Shown: positions 47,060 through 53,759 of the stretch, piece by piece
Layout of the letters: each line of letters starts with the position of its first letter
Numbering within the stretch: position 1 is the stretch's first letter
Assembly: GCF_029227915.1 (NCBI RefSeq)
Contig: NC_079876.1
Coordinates: 35,135,828-35,199,827, forward strand
Direction of reading: 5' to 3'
Length of the DNA: 64,000 nucleotides
Origin: Hydractinia symbiolongicarpus
Lineage: Eukaryota; Cnidaria; Hydrozoa; Anthoathecata; Hydractiniidae
Program-made: the position numbers and the translations under genes
The notes under the pieces: generated by a model
What the model saw: only the letters and a program-made list of their open reading frames with translations
What the model was told of the DNA's origin: nothing
Databases searched by the model: none

Positions 47060-47816
47060 TTTTTTCGAAGGCAGCAAAGTTCGTTCTTTATACATTAAGG
47101 AAGGAGGCCAGTGCCTCGTAGCCAAAGACGTGTGGAGAGCTGTCGGCTATAACGATAATCATAATGGTAGAAAAGCTATTCAGGCACATGTACCGGAGAA
47201 GCATGTAAAGCGGGCCTGGGAGGTTAAAAGTACCGCAGAAGACAAGGGTGTCGATATCGACCCCCTTCATCCAGACATGATGTTACTGACAGAACCCGGT
47301 CTCTATTGCTTCCTTTTAAGGTGTAAAAAATTCAAGGCAGAACCATTTTTGGATTGGGTTGTTGAAGAGGTGCTACCCAAAGAAATGCGAAAGCTTGCCG
47401 CAATCATCGAAGAAAAAGATATAGCCCTGGCGCTCCTTGCGGATGATCTCGATCAAAGGGACGTGACCATTGCCAACCTAGAGGACGACCTCCAGGAGAG
47501 GGACGAAGAAATCGTTGAACTACGAGAAAGACACGTCCCGCATCGGCATCAATATGACAACGTGCTATGTGTGGTTGACAAGAACCATCCTCATGATAAG
47601 CATCCCTACTACATGATCAGATATCAGCGTAGACAGCTGGGCAAGAGCATGGGTATACTGATGACAAAGTACCCCGAGAGCACTATACTCGGGAGATTTG
47701 ACGATCCTAACGCGATACACACCTGGTGTCGGTTTAAGGAGGACACCCTAGGGTCTGCGAACTCTTACAAAAACCACTTTACCCTGCCCGACGGTGATAC
47801 GCGTGAGTTGTTTTAG
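47043..47816 (+). CDS. BRO-N domain protein
   Basis: 257 residues from ATG 47043 (an earlier in-frame TTG at 47025 is not preferred). Residues about 1-115 form a BRO-N domain: VRSLYI, CLVAKDVWRAVGY, LTEPGLYCFLLRCKK and FLDWVVEEVLPKEMRK follow the family pattern seen in baculovirus and other large DNA virus BRO proteins. A Glu/Asp-rich coiled coil follows (IEEKDIALALLADDL... to about 165), then a C-terminal domain with HPYYMIRYQRRQLGKSM and DDPNAIHTWCRFKE, similar to C-terminal domains paired with BRO-N or KilA-N in viruses. BRO-N proteins bind DNA and are thought to regulate host or viral transcription. The gene overlaps the Fic gene by 17 bp. Confidence 0.88.
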   Translation: MSLVSNFFEGSKVRSLYIKEGGQCLVAKDVWRAVGYNDNHNGRKAIQAHVPEKHVKRAWEVKSTAEDKGVDIDPLHPDMMLLTEPGLYCFLLRCKKFKAEPFLDWVVEEVLPKEMRKLAAIIEEKDIALALLADDLDQRDVTIANLEDDLQERDEEIVELRERHVPHRHQYDNVLCVVDKNHPHDKHPYYMIRYQRRQLGKSMGILMTKYPESTILGRFDDPNAIHTWCRFKEDTLGSANSYKNHFTLPDGDTRELF

Positions 47817-47841
47817 GGAATGTTCGACATTGACATGGCTT

Positions 47842-47867
47842 AGCCTTGATAACTACTCACCAAGGCT
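47842..47867 (+). terminator. Hairpin after the BRO-N gene
   Basis: AGCCTTG and CAAGGCT pair perfectly around a 12-base loop, 25 bp after the BRO-N stop. A second hairpin lies at 47894-47918 (arms AAGTGTTAA and TTAACACTT). It may act as a 3'-end signal; this is inference. Confidence 0.4.
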
Positions 47868-47893
47868 GTAGACGAAGCTTTCGTGACCACTTC

Positions 47894-47918
47894 AAGTGTT
47901 AAAAGATAGTTAACACTT
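47894..47918 (+). promoter_or_regulatory. Inverted repeat upstream of the 183-residue gene
   Basis: Arms AAGTGTTAA and TTAACACTT with a 7-base loop end 11 bp before the ATG at 47930. It could be an operator-like palindrome or an RNA hairpin in the leader. Function unknown. Confidence 0.4.
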
Positions 47919-47929
47919 TAAGAAAAAAA

Positions 47930-48481
47930 ATGGAAAAGTACGTACAGAGTCAGCAATTTACAAAGTCTTACCATGTGACGGTACCGGTTCTGCGATGCTG
48001 TATCAAGGCAGGATCTACTACCGGTTATTGTTCACAGTGTTTGGAAACTTTTAGATTTAGAAATGGACCATACTACGAGGGTTTTATACATCCAGATGAT
48101 GACGAGCTTTTAGACAGAGTAGCCTCGGGCGAAAAACCATGGGCAACAATTCCCTGTGAGGAGGAAGATGAAGTGCTCGAATACGATATCGAGGATCGCA
48201 GGGGTCTGCATATTGTTTCCGATGAGGTGAAGAAGTGGGGCATGCTCTGCTACGAGATTATCAAGGATAAGGACTTAAGGCTCTCGGATCTAGCAGATCT
48301 AAAGAAAATTGGTGACATACTCAACATTCAAATCGAGGATAGGCGCCTAGTTGATATCAAAGATCTTGATAGCGAGCCAAATGTTATCAAGGGAATCGTC
48401 TATGGCTATCCATTCTATACCCTACATCCTGATGATTATACCCGCCTTCATCCGATTGACGACTCTGAGGAGGATGACTAA
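47930..48481 (+). CDS. Acidic unknown protein with Cys cluster
   Basis: 183 residues starting MEKYVQSQQF after an A-rich leader. A possible metal-binding cluster is present early (RCCIKAG and GYCSQCLETF, four Cys within about 17 residues, with a fifth Cys in WATIPC). The protein is Asp/Glu-rich, ends in DDSEEDD and has alternating charged helices (LSDLADLKKIGDIL). No family was recognised. It is the last plus-strand gene of the left cluster and converges on the integrase gene. Given its place next to the Fic and BRO-N genes it may be another accessory factor. Confidence 0.6.
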   Translation: MEKYVQSQQFTKSYHVTVPVLRCCIKAGSTTGYCSQCLETFRFRNGPYYEGFIHPDDDELLDRVASGEKPWATIPCEEEDEVLEYDIEDRRGLHIVSDEVKKWGMLCYEIIKDKDLRLSDLADLKKIGDILNIQIEDRRLVDIKDLDSEPNVIKGIVYGYPFYTLHPDDYTRLHPIDDSEEDD

Positions 48482-48555
48482 GACTTTATGTTGGTAAGTA
48501 TAAAGGTGAGCCACAGGTTCACATTAGCCACGCTTATGGGTATCAACTGAGAGGT

Positions 48556-48572
48556 TCCCCCGTAGCGGGGGA
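48556..48572. terminator. GC-rich hairpin between convergent genes
   Basis: Arms TCCCCCG and CGGGGGA pair perfectly around a TAG loop. It lies between the 3' ends of the plus-strand gene ending at 48481 and the minus-strand integrase ending at 48590, a position suited to a bidirectional 3'-end or transcription-insulating element. That role is inference. Confidence 0.5.
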
Positions 48573-48589
48573 CTAATGGCTCGTGAAAT

Positions 48590-49635
48590 TTACCATTTTT
48601 TAACATACTCCGGAGGCAGCTTCGTGTCTTCAGGAACCCGCAAAAGCTCTTCTTTCACAAACACACGCTCTGGCGCTCCTGCGGAGACGCTAGGCGACCC
48701 ATCTGCAAGGTAGACATCGTTCGGTTGTCTGGTTCGTTGGCGATGCGGTCCAAACGGAACGTTTTTTTCGACCAAATCATGTCAGTTGCACGTCTTCTCT
48801 GATCTCCATGCTCTTCACCGGGTTGCAAAAAATATCGGTAGAGACCATCTTCTGAAAGAGGCTTCTTGTCAGGCTTATAACTCCCTTTTTGTGGAACTTC
48901 GTCAAGTTTGACTGCATCGATAGGTTTCATCTTGATTCCAGCGGTTTTGGTGTTGTTCATCTGATCGACAATTTTGTAGAGTTGCTTGACCCATATCGTC
49001 GAGACCTTACCCTCTTCGTTGAGCTCTTGAGCATCTTGAGCCTTGAAGAGACGTCTCGCGAGCTGCTTGTTGAAGTTTTCCACAAAGGCAGTGTGTCTAT
49101 GATGGTACTTTGTCACCGTCCTGTCGATCTTGACGTCATGTTTTTGAAAGGTCTTTGTAACGTCTGCAAGGAACTCGGTTCCTGCATCTATCATGACAAT
49201 CTCGGGCCACGTCAAGGGTCTGGCCTTGTCTCCGGGCTTTGTGTAAATGTCCTCGATCATTTTGGCCACTTCTGCAGCCTTTTTCGTTCGCAGGGGTCTC
49301 GCCACTTTGAACCTGCTGGCAATGTCAATTCCAGTAAGAATGTATTTGTATTGCGAGCCATACAGGCGATCATGAGGCATGCTAAGCAAATCAAATTGAT
49401 GTACTGCATTTGGAACGGTAACGGTGTAATGAGGATGTTTTACCACCTTTGGCCCTGGAATGTGAACCTGCCAGAAGGCCTGGTGGGCAAGGTAGATTTT
49501 GACCTTTTTTATAGACAAACCACTAAGTTCAACAAGATTTTCAATGGCTTCGTTTCCGATCCAGAGATGTGTGGGCTGATAGTAAATACTGCTTAATTTT
49601 TTCGCTTCTTCTGGAGTAATGATATGTTTCGACAT
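48590..49635 (-). pseudogene. int: Retroviral-type integrase, frameshifted near the C-terminus
   Basis: The enzyme would join the element's 3' ends to host DNA. Counting from the ATG at 49635, the DD35E triad is D82 (HQFDLLSM), D150 (VMIDAGTEF) and E186 (FVENFNK), with exactly 35 residues between the last two. Downstream lie a Lys-rich stretch and IWSKKTFRLDRI, the start of the C-terminal domain. The main frame stops at 48655 after an unlikely tail, while another frame (ending 48590) encodes ERVFVKEELLRVPED and PPEYVKKW, which looks like the genuine C-terminus. A small indel near 48715-48725 is therefore inferred. An upstream in-frame ATG exists at 49656, but the 49635 start fits the TAAAATAAAC leader better. 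Confidence 0.9.
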
Positions 49636-49641
49636 GTTTAT

Positions 49642-49655
49642 TTTAATATTCGACA
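49642..49655 (-). promoter_or_regulatory. 14-bp motif upstream of integrase, repeated at the MCP gene end
   Basis: TTTAATATTCGACA (plus-strand reading) is identical to 50104-50117. Here it lies just ahead of the integrase ATG; there it contains the stop codon of the capsid gene and lies ahead of the membrane-protein gene. On the minus strand both are followed by a TAAAATAAA block and then ATG within about 10-33 bp. A start signal for minus-strand genes is suspected. Confidence 0.45.
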
Positions 49656-49686
49656 TATCGAAAACATTTGAACTCCTGTGGAGACG

Positions 49687-50084
49687 TTACGCCCATTTGT
49701 ACACTGCAAAACCAAGGAGGGCTAGTGATCCAACGATGAACGTCAGTTCACCGTCTTGTTGTTGCTTGCTGGGCGTGTAGAAGTCGGATAACTTAGGAGC
49801 CTTCTCGATCGTTTCGATGTAATAGTCTCTCATCTCTTCATCGAGCTCCTTCAAGCTCTCTCCAGCTTGCCTTTTCAGCTCTCGTTGATGGTTATACCAA
49901 TCTTTTACCTGCCGATCTCTTACCCACTGTGCTTGTTGAGCAGCTTGCAGTTGCTCAATCGCTTTATTTTTTTTTTACGCCCGGCCTCGCCATGGTCTGA
50001 CAGCGTACTGATTAAGTAATTCGATCCGCTAAACGCGAGGGCATTGATTATAGCCCCACCCGTGAGTACTAATATGCTTGCCAT
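49687..50084 (-). pseudogene. Polinton membrane protein, frame broken at an A10 run
   Basis: Translation from ATG 50084 gives MASILVLTGGAIINALAFSG, a hydrophobic N-terminus, then ISTLSDHGEAGRKKK. At the ten-A run (T10 at 49967-49976 on the plus strand) the open frame shifts. The -1 frame continues as AIEQLQAAQQAQWVRDRQ, a coiled-coil-like segment, then APKLSDFYTPSKQQ and a C-terminal hydrophobic helix (FIVGSLALLGFAVYKWA) to the stop at 49687. Similar two-ended membrane proteins occur in other cnidarian Polintons (from memory). The A-run contains an A AAA AAA slippery site, so either programmed -1 slippage or a homopolymer indel explains the break. The leader is CCTAAAATAAAG before the ATG. 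Confidence 0.75.
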
Positions 50085-50103
50085 CTTTATTTTAGGATTC
50101 TCG

Positions 50104-50117
50104 TTTAATATTCGACA
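50104..50117 (-). promoter_or_regulatory. 14-bp motif at the MCP stop codon
   Basis: Identical copy of 49642-49655. On the minus strand it encodes the last residues and TAA stop of the capsid gene and lies about 20 bp ahead of the next minus-strand ATG (50084). Confidence 0.4.
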
Positions 50118-51388
50118 CTGTGAAAACGCCCATCTAAGATGTTCAGCTGAGCATCTTGAAGTAGGAAAACGTAGCATTTAATATCCCCCGTTGTTCCGTC
50201 TGCTTTCTTTGTCATATGCAAGGTTATACCGTCTGACAATCTCTGTAATGGCCTTCCCGAACCATGGAGACTATGATCAGGTGATGCTCGGAAATCAACA
50301 AACAGCGCATAACGCTCAGTCATGAACTGCCCAATTGTCACCTTTGAATCGTGGCTACCGAATAAGTTTACGATCTGCTCGAGGTGATCTTTCGGGAGCA
50401 TCGCGTGCGTGTAGAGCTCATTAGGCTCTCCCTCGACAGTGATCGAGATTTTTTCGATCTTTGGGTTGTAGAAGACCTCGTTAGCACCCGAGTAAGCCTT
50501 CACTTTTCCAGGATCTACAAAGAGCAGTAAAACGCCTTTTAAACTTTTTGCTGGAGTATCAATTTGCAAATTGTAGCTGGTATCAGCCTTTTTTATTGTG
50601 ACAACCTTGCTACGAAGTACCCTTTCATAGGGTAGCGCCAAACGACTATACCGTGACATCATAGCGCTCGCGAGACTCTCGTTATTAACCTTGTCAAACT
50701 CTAACGCGATATTAGTGATCTTGTACGCACTGTCTGCGGGCTTAGCTGCCGTGCTTCCTGAAGACACCGTACCACCATCTTTGATAACGTCACCATATGA
50801 TGCAAAATGTATAACGAATTGCAGCCTATCGTGTAGCCCTGGCTGGTAGAACGGCAAGTCTCGTGTCAATTCAAACATTTTACCGATAGGGATGCAAAAC
50901 GTGCTGCCATAAGCTGCGACAATCGCTTTTTCCTCGTCCGTTCCTACATAATCAGTCGCTTTGACCTGTAAGGCGCGGATTGTACCATCATTAGGGTTGA
51001 TCCCCTCTAGGATCAAGTTGTTTTCCCGATCAAACCTGGGCAACCATAGGTCCTTGTAGGTAGCGAGCACCCTGTAGTCGCTAATATTTTGCACCTCGTT
51101 GCTATTCAAAGTGATACGAAGATTTTGCACCAAGGATTTACCTATATTGCTGACGATAGTGCGCTTCGTGTTTGTTCCCGTAAGTTCCAGATCGAAAAGT
51201 AGTTTAATACTGCCTGGGAAAATTACATCGTTCTGCCCCATGTTGGGGATGTCAACATACAAGTCCTCGTTCTGATTAATCGTACTAGGCACATGACTTA
51301 CTTTTACACGCTGCTTCTTCCCTTTCATAGCCATCATTGTTTCAATCTCCGCGTAGGGATCGAGCTTAGTTCCGAATATGTTACTCAT
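50105..51388 (-). CDS. Candidate major capsid protein (F54H12.2-like)
   Basis: 427 residues in one intact frame starting MSNIFGTKLDPYAEIE after a TAATAATAAAGC leader. Recognisable stretches are DLYVDIPNMGQNDVIFPGS, LLFDLELTGTN, VQNLRITLNSNEVQ and YKDLWLPRFDRENN; near the C-terminus ALFVDFRASPDHSLHGSGR and DIKCYVFLLQDAQLN. This matches, from memory, the F54H12.2-like family encoded by animal Polintons. It is rich in beta-strand patterns and has the size expected of a double jelly-roll capsid protein. Whether this family is the major or the minor capsid subunit should be confirmed by structure prediction. It is divergent from the 401-residue gene at 51422, with 33 bp between the starts. Confidence 0.75.
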   Translation of the reverse strand: MSNIFGTKLDPYAEIETMMAMKGKKQRVKVSHVPSTINQNEDLYVDIPNMGQNDVIFPGSIKLLFDLELTGTNTKRTIVSNIGKSLVQNLRITLNSNEVQNISDYRVLATYKDLWLPRFDRENNLILEGINPNDGTIRALQVKATDYVGTDEEKAIVAAYGSTFCIPIGKMFELTRDLPFYQPGLHDRLQFVIHFASYGDVIKDGGTVSSGSTAAKPADSAYKITNIALEFDKVNNESLASAMMSRYSRLALPYERVLRSKVVTIKKADTSYNLQIDTPAKSLKGVLLLFVDPGKVKAYSGANEVFYNPKIEKISITVEGEPNELYTHAMLPKDHLEQIVNLFGSHDSKVTIGQFMTERYALFVDFRASPDHSLHGSGRPLQRLSDGITLHMTKKADGTTGDIKCYVFLLQDAQLNILDGRFHSVEY

Positions 51389-51421
51389 GCTTTATTATTA
51401 GCTGATTTTCATTTCAAATAA
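51389..51421. promoter_or_regulatory. Divergent promoter region between capsid gene and 401-residue gene
   Basis: Only 33 bp separate the two start codons. The interval is AT-rich and contains CTTTATTATTA toward the capsid gene and TTTCAAATAAATG toward the plus-strand gene. Both resemble the AATAAATG-type leaders seen elsewhere in the element, so each gene probably carries its own compact start signal. Confidence 0.45.
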
Positions 51422-52627
51422 ATGCCGATTAATCCAATATACGAAGGAGACGACTTTACGACAGAGGAAAAAATTTCAGACGAGGATTTCAGTAGGCATG
51501 ATGCCAATTTAACGCCCGATCGCCTGGCGGCTCTGCAAGAGCATCAGCAGCAAGATCAGGAACAATCCAGCTCAGCACGAGGCGACCTCACTGACACCAC
51601 GACAAGACAGAGGGAAGAGCTACTAAAATCAAAGGTCGACGATCTTTACGAACAGCTTGGTGAGGAGCTGGGGCAGCCAATCGCGAGATTTTATAACGAG
51701 TTTGAGGTACAAGGAAACCAGCTTCTTTTCGATGGTATAGAGATCACTAAAGCAAGCAAAGGCACTAAAGCAATGGCTCAGAAACTCCTTAACGAGATTG
51801 TTCACGTTGATCGCCTAGCGGCTCAGCAAGAGAAGGCCGATGATATTGGGATGATGCCGCTGCTCGAGAACGTCCTTGATGAAACGGAGAGCCTGATCGA
51901 AAAGACTCCTTTTGGCGCCAGCTTCACAGAGCGTGAAAGAAGAGGGCTCAACCTCGAGCTTCAAACACTAAGGGGTAACCTGAAGCACTTGAAAAGCAAG
52001 ATGATCTTCTACGACAGCGAGATCGCCAAAGCAGAAGCCAAGGTGAAAAGGCTTGAGACGAAGAAAGCTACACCTGGAGTATCAGAGGAGCAGCTAGCTA
52101 TCTGGAACGAGGATATCGCGAGGGCCAATGAAGAGCTAGAACGACTCCAAGATCAAAAGGAAGCAGTACGAGAAGCACACGGTTTACTTTCCTCAGATAC
52201 CCAGAGCCAACTGAAAGCAATTAAGGAAACGCTAATGAAAATCACAGAAGACGATAAATCTCTAACTGAAAAGCTTAGAATCTTCAAGGAGCAAGGGATT
52301 ACTATAGCAAGCATCGTCTCGGCTGTTGGTCTACTGATTTCCACCATCGTACTCGCAGTTACAGGTGGTGGAGGTGTTGCAGCGGCAGGAAGTGCCGCAG
52401 GGAAGGGTTTTATACAAAAACAGCTGGAAAGGCTTGGAAAATTTTTGAAATACTTAGCAGGTAAGGCAGGTGCAGCGCTACCAGGGATTATTGGCACGGT
52501 TGTCTCGTTCTTTTTCAGAGTGGCTGCAGAAGTGGTCGAATATGTAGCCAAACATCTATACATGATAATCGCTGCTGCCGTCGCTCTTGTTGTGGCCTAC
52601 GTTGGGAAGGGTGGCAGGAGGTCGTAG
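51422..52627 (+). CDS. Coiled-coil membrane protein with two DRLAA motifs
   Basis: 401 residues. The N-terminus is acidic; DRLAALQE lies at 33-40 and DRLAAQQE at 130-137. From about 150 to 280 the sequence is a long coiled coil (for example LNLELQTLRGNLKHLKSKMI and LEKK/ERLQDQKEA-type heptads). The C-terminal third has three hydrophobic, Gly/Ala-rich segments: IVSAVGLLISTIVLAVTGGGG, PGIIGTVVSFFFRVAAEVV and MIIAAAVALVVAYVG, ending in a basic GKGGRRS tail. The arrangement recalls a C-terminally anchored structural protein of other Polintons (from memory). A role in linking a membrane or the capsid interior is inference. The start fits TTTCAAATAAATG. Confidence 0.8.
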   Translation: MPINPIYEGDDFTTEEKISDEDFSRHDANLTPDRLAALQEHQQQDQEQSSSARGDLTDTTTRQREELLKSKVDDLYEQLGEELGQPIARFYNEFEVQGNQLLFDGIEITKASKGTKAMAQKLLNEIVHVDRLAAQQEKADDIGMMPLLENVLDETESLIEKTPFGASFTERERRGLNLELQTLRGNLKHLKSKMIFYDSEIAKAEAKVKRLETKKATPGVSEEQLAIWNEDIARANEELERLQDQKEAVREAHGLLSSDTQSQLKAIKETLMKITEDDKSLTEKLRIFKEQGITIASIVSAVGLLISTIVLAVTGGGGVAAAGSAAGKGFIQKQLERLGKFLKYLAGKAGAALPGIIGTVVSFFFRVAAEVVEYVAKHLYMIIAAAVALVVAYVGKGGRRS

Positions 52628-52637
52628 ATGATCTAGT

Positions 52638-52730
52638 ATGTTGACGAACATATTAGATCGCCTTGCGTCTCAGCATGAGCACCCTTATTTAAGCCATAGA
52701 TATGCTAAGATGAGACCCACCCCGCAGTAA
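52638..52730 (+). CDS. 30-residue ORF with DRLASQ motif
   Basis: Starting MLTNILDRLASQHEHPYLSH, 10 bp after the stop of the 401-residue gene. The DRLASQ segment at residues 7-12 aligns with the DRLAAQ motifs of the 119- and 401-residue proteins, and the coding DNA is also conserved. It ends at TAA 52728-52730, directly before a hairpin. The small size makes it uncertain as an expressed gene, but the shared motif argues against chance. Confidence 0.5.
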   Translation: MLTNILDRLASQHEHPYLSHRYAKMRPTPQ

Positions 52731-52745
52731 CCAAGGTGGCCTTGG
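52731..52745. terminator. Hairpin between convergent genes at the right end
   Basis: CCAAGG and CCTTGG pair perfectly around TGG, immediately after the stop of the 30-residue ORF and 142 bp before the end of the convergent minus-strand gene. The remaining bases to 52886 are GC-richer and hold no gene. Confidence 0.4.
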
Positions 52746-52886
52746 TGTCCTCGTGAAGGTTTCCATCTCCTAGATCTGACCGAGGTATCTTTTCAGACCC
52801 CCCGGTTAGGGACCTCGATAGCCCAGGTGGTGACCTGACTCGTTTTAAACCCCGAGGCTGTGTGGGCTTGTTGTTTAGGTCTAGCC

Positions 52887-53759
52887 TTAGCCAATCATCG
52901 CACTCGCCGGCGCAATCAAGATGTTGTTGTTATACCCCACAATTTTACCAATACGCAGGTTCATATCGGATGGTAGCATGTACACGTGGTGCATCACGGC
53001 AAAATTGACGGGGGTCCTGGCATATTGAAGCACCTTTTGAAACTCTGTGATATCGTGGCCTACGTTCTCCTCACGTTGTACCATGGCTTCGAATTTCTGT
53101 AGTAGTATCTGTCTCGCTGCAAAATTGTCAGCATCCGAACCTATAAGGGATGCCTTGGCATCAGCTTGGGACCCTAGTAGTAAAATCACGTAAACACGAA
53201 TACTCTCGCTAAGCTTCGACAGACCTTCCAATGTCAGGCCTTGGCTCGTAGGCATGATAAACTTGGCCCAATCACCATCTACCTGCGGCCACCATCTACC
53301 ATTTGTGAGCGAGGACATGAGAGCTTTAAACTTGTATTGGGTATTGGGGTCGGCACCATATTCACGACAAATCTGGGCATATCCAGATGTAGAGTAGGGG
53401 TTCTCGTATTGGGAAAAGCCGTCATCGTATGGCATGGGTACCTTCATTCTCGCTAGGATACGCCGCATGTGGTAATAGACGTGGAATTTAAAGATACTGT
53501 TGATGAGAGGCACGGAGCCATTCAAGTGTTTGGCGGATATACCTAGGGCGGTACTAGCGCAATGACAAGCGAAATTAACTTGTATATTCCAGTAGCCAAG
53601 GGCTTGACCGTAACCAAGCCTCTCCTTAGCCTTGTGGTATAAAAAAGAAGCAGTTTCACGCACACTCTGCAACCTCTCTGCGAGTGCATCACGTGTTGCT
53701 GCCACTGGCGCTGAGACAGCGCTATATAATTTACTAATTGCATTTCTAAAGAAACTCAT
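52887..53759 (-). CDS. Right-end structural-type protein sharing its N-terminus with the left-end gene
   Basis: 290 residues from ATG 53759, which is the start shared by both TIRs (an upstream in-frame ATG at 53801 is open only in this TIR because the left copy has a longer T-run). The first ~54 residues come from the TIR. The unique part contains FKFHVYYHMRRILARMKVP, YSTSGYAQICREYGADPNTQ, WAKFIMPTSQGLTLEG, a helical SESIRVYVILLLGSQA stretch and a C-terminal LPSDMNLRIGKIVGYNNN. Similar proteins occur in cnidarian Polintons (from memory). A minor capsid or other virion role is possible but not shown by any motif seen. The frame is intact. Confidence 0.75.
   Translation of the reverse strand: MSFFRNAISKLYSAVSAPVAATRDALAERLQSVRETASFLYHKAKERLGYGQALGYWNIQVNFACHCASTALGISAKHLNGSVPLINSIFKFHVYYHMRRILARMKVPMPYDDGFSQYENPYSTSGYAQICREYGADPNTQYKFKALMSSLTNGRWWPQVDGDWAKFIMPTSQGLTLEGLSKLSESIRVYVILLLGSQADAKASLIGSDADNFAARQILLQKFEAMVQREENVGHDITEFQKVLQYARTPVNFAVMHHVYMLPSDMNLRIGKIVGYNNNILIAPASAMIG

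Noticed and set aside
48889-49596. 235-codon plus-strand open frame
   Set aside because: It is antisense to the integrase, which has a clear DD35E triad. The plus-strand translation shows no motif.
52153-52563. 136-codon minus-strand open frame
   Set aside because: It is antisense to the coiled-coil membrane protein at 51422 and is a shadow of its Ala/Gly-rich codons.
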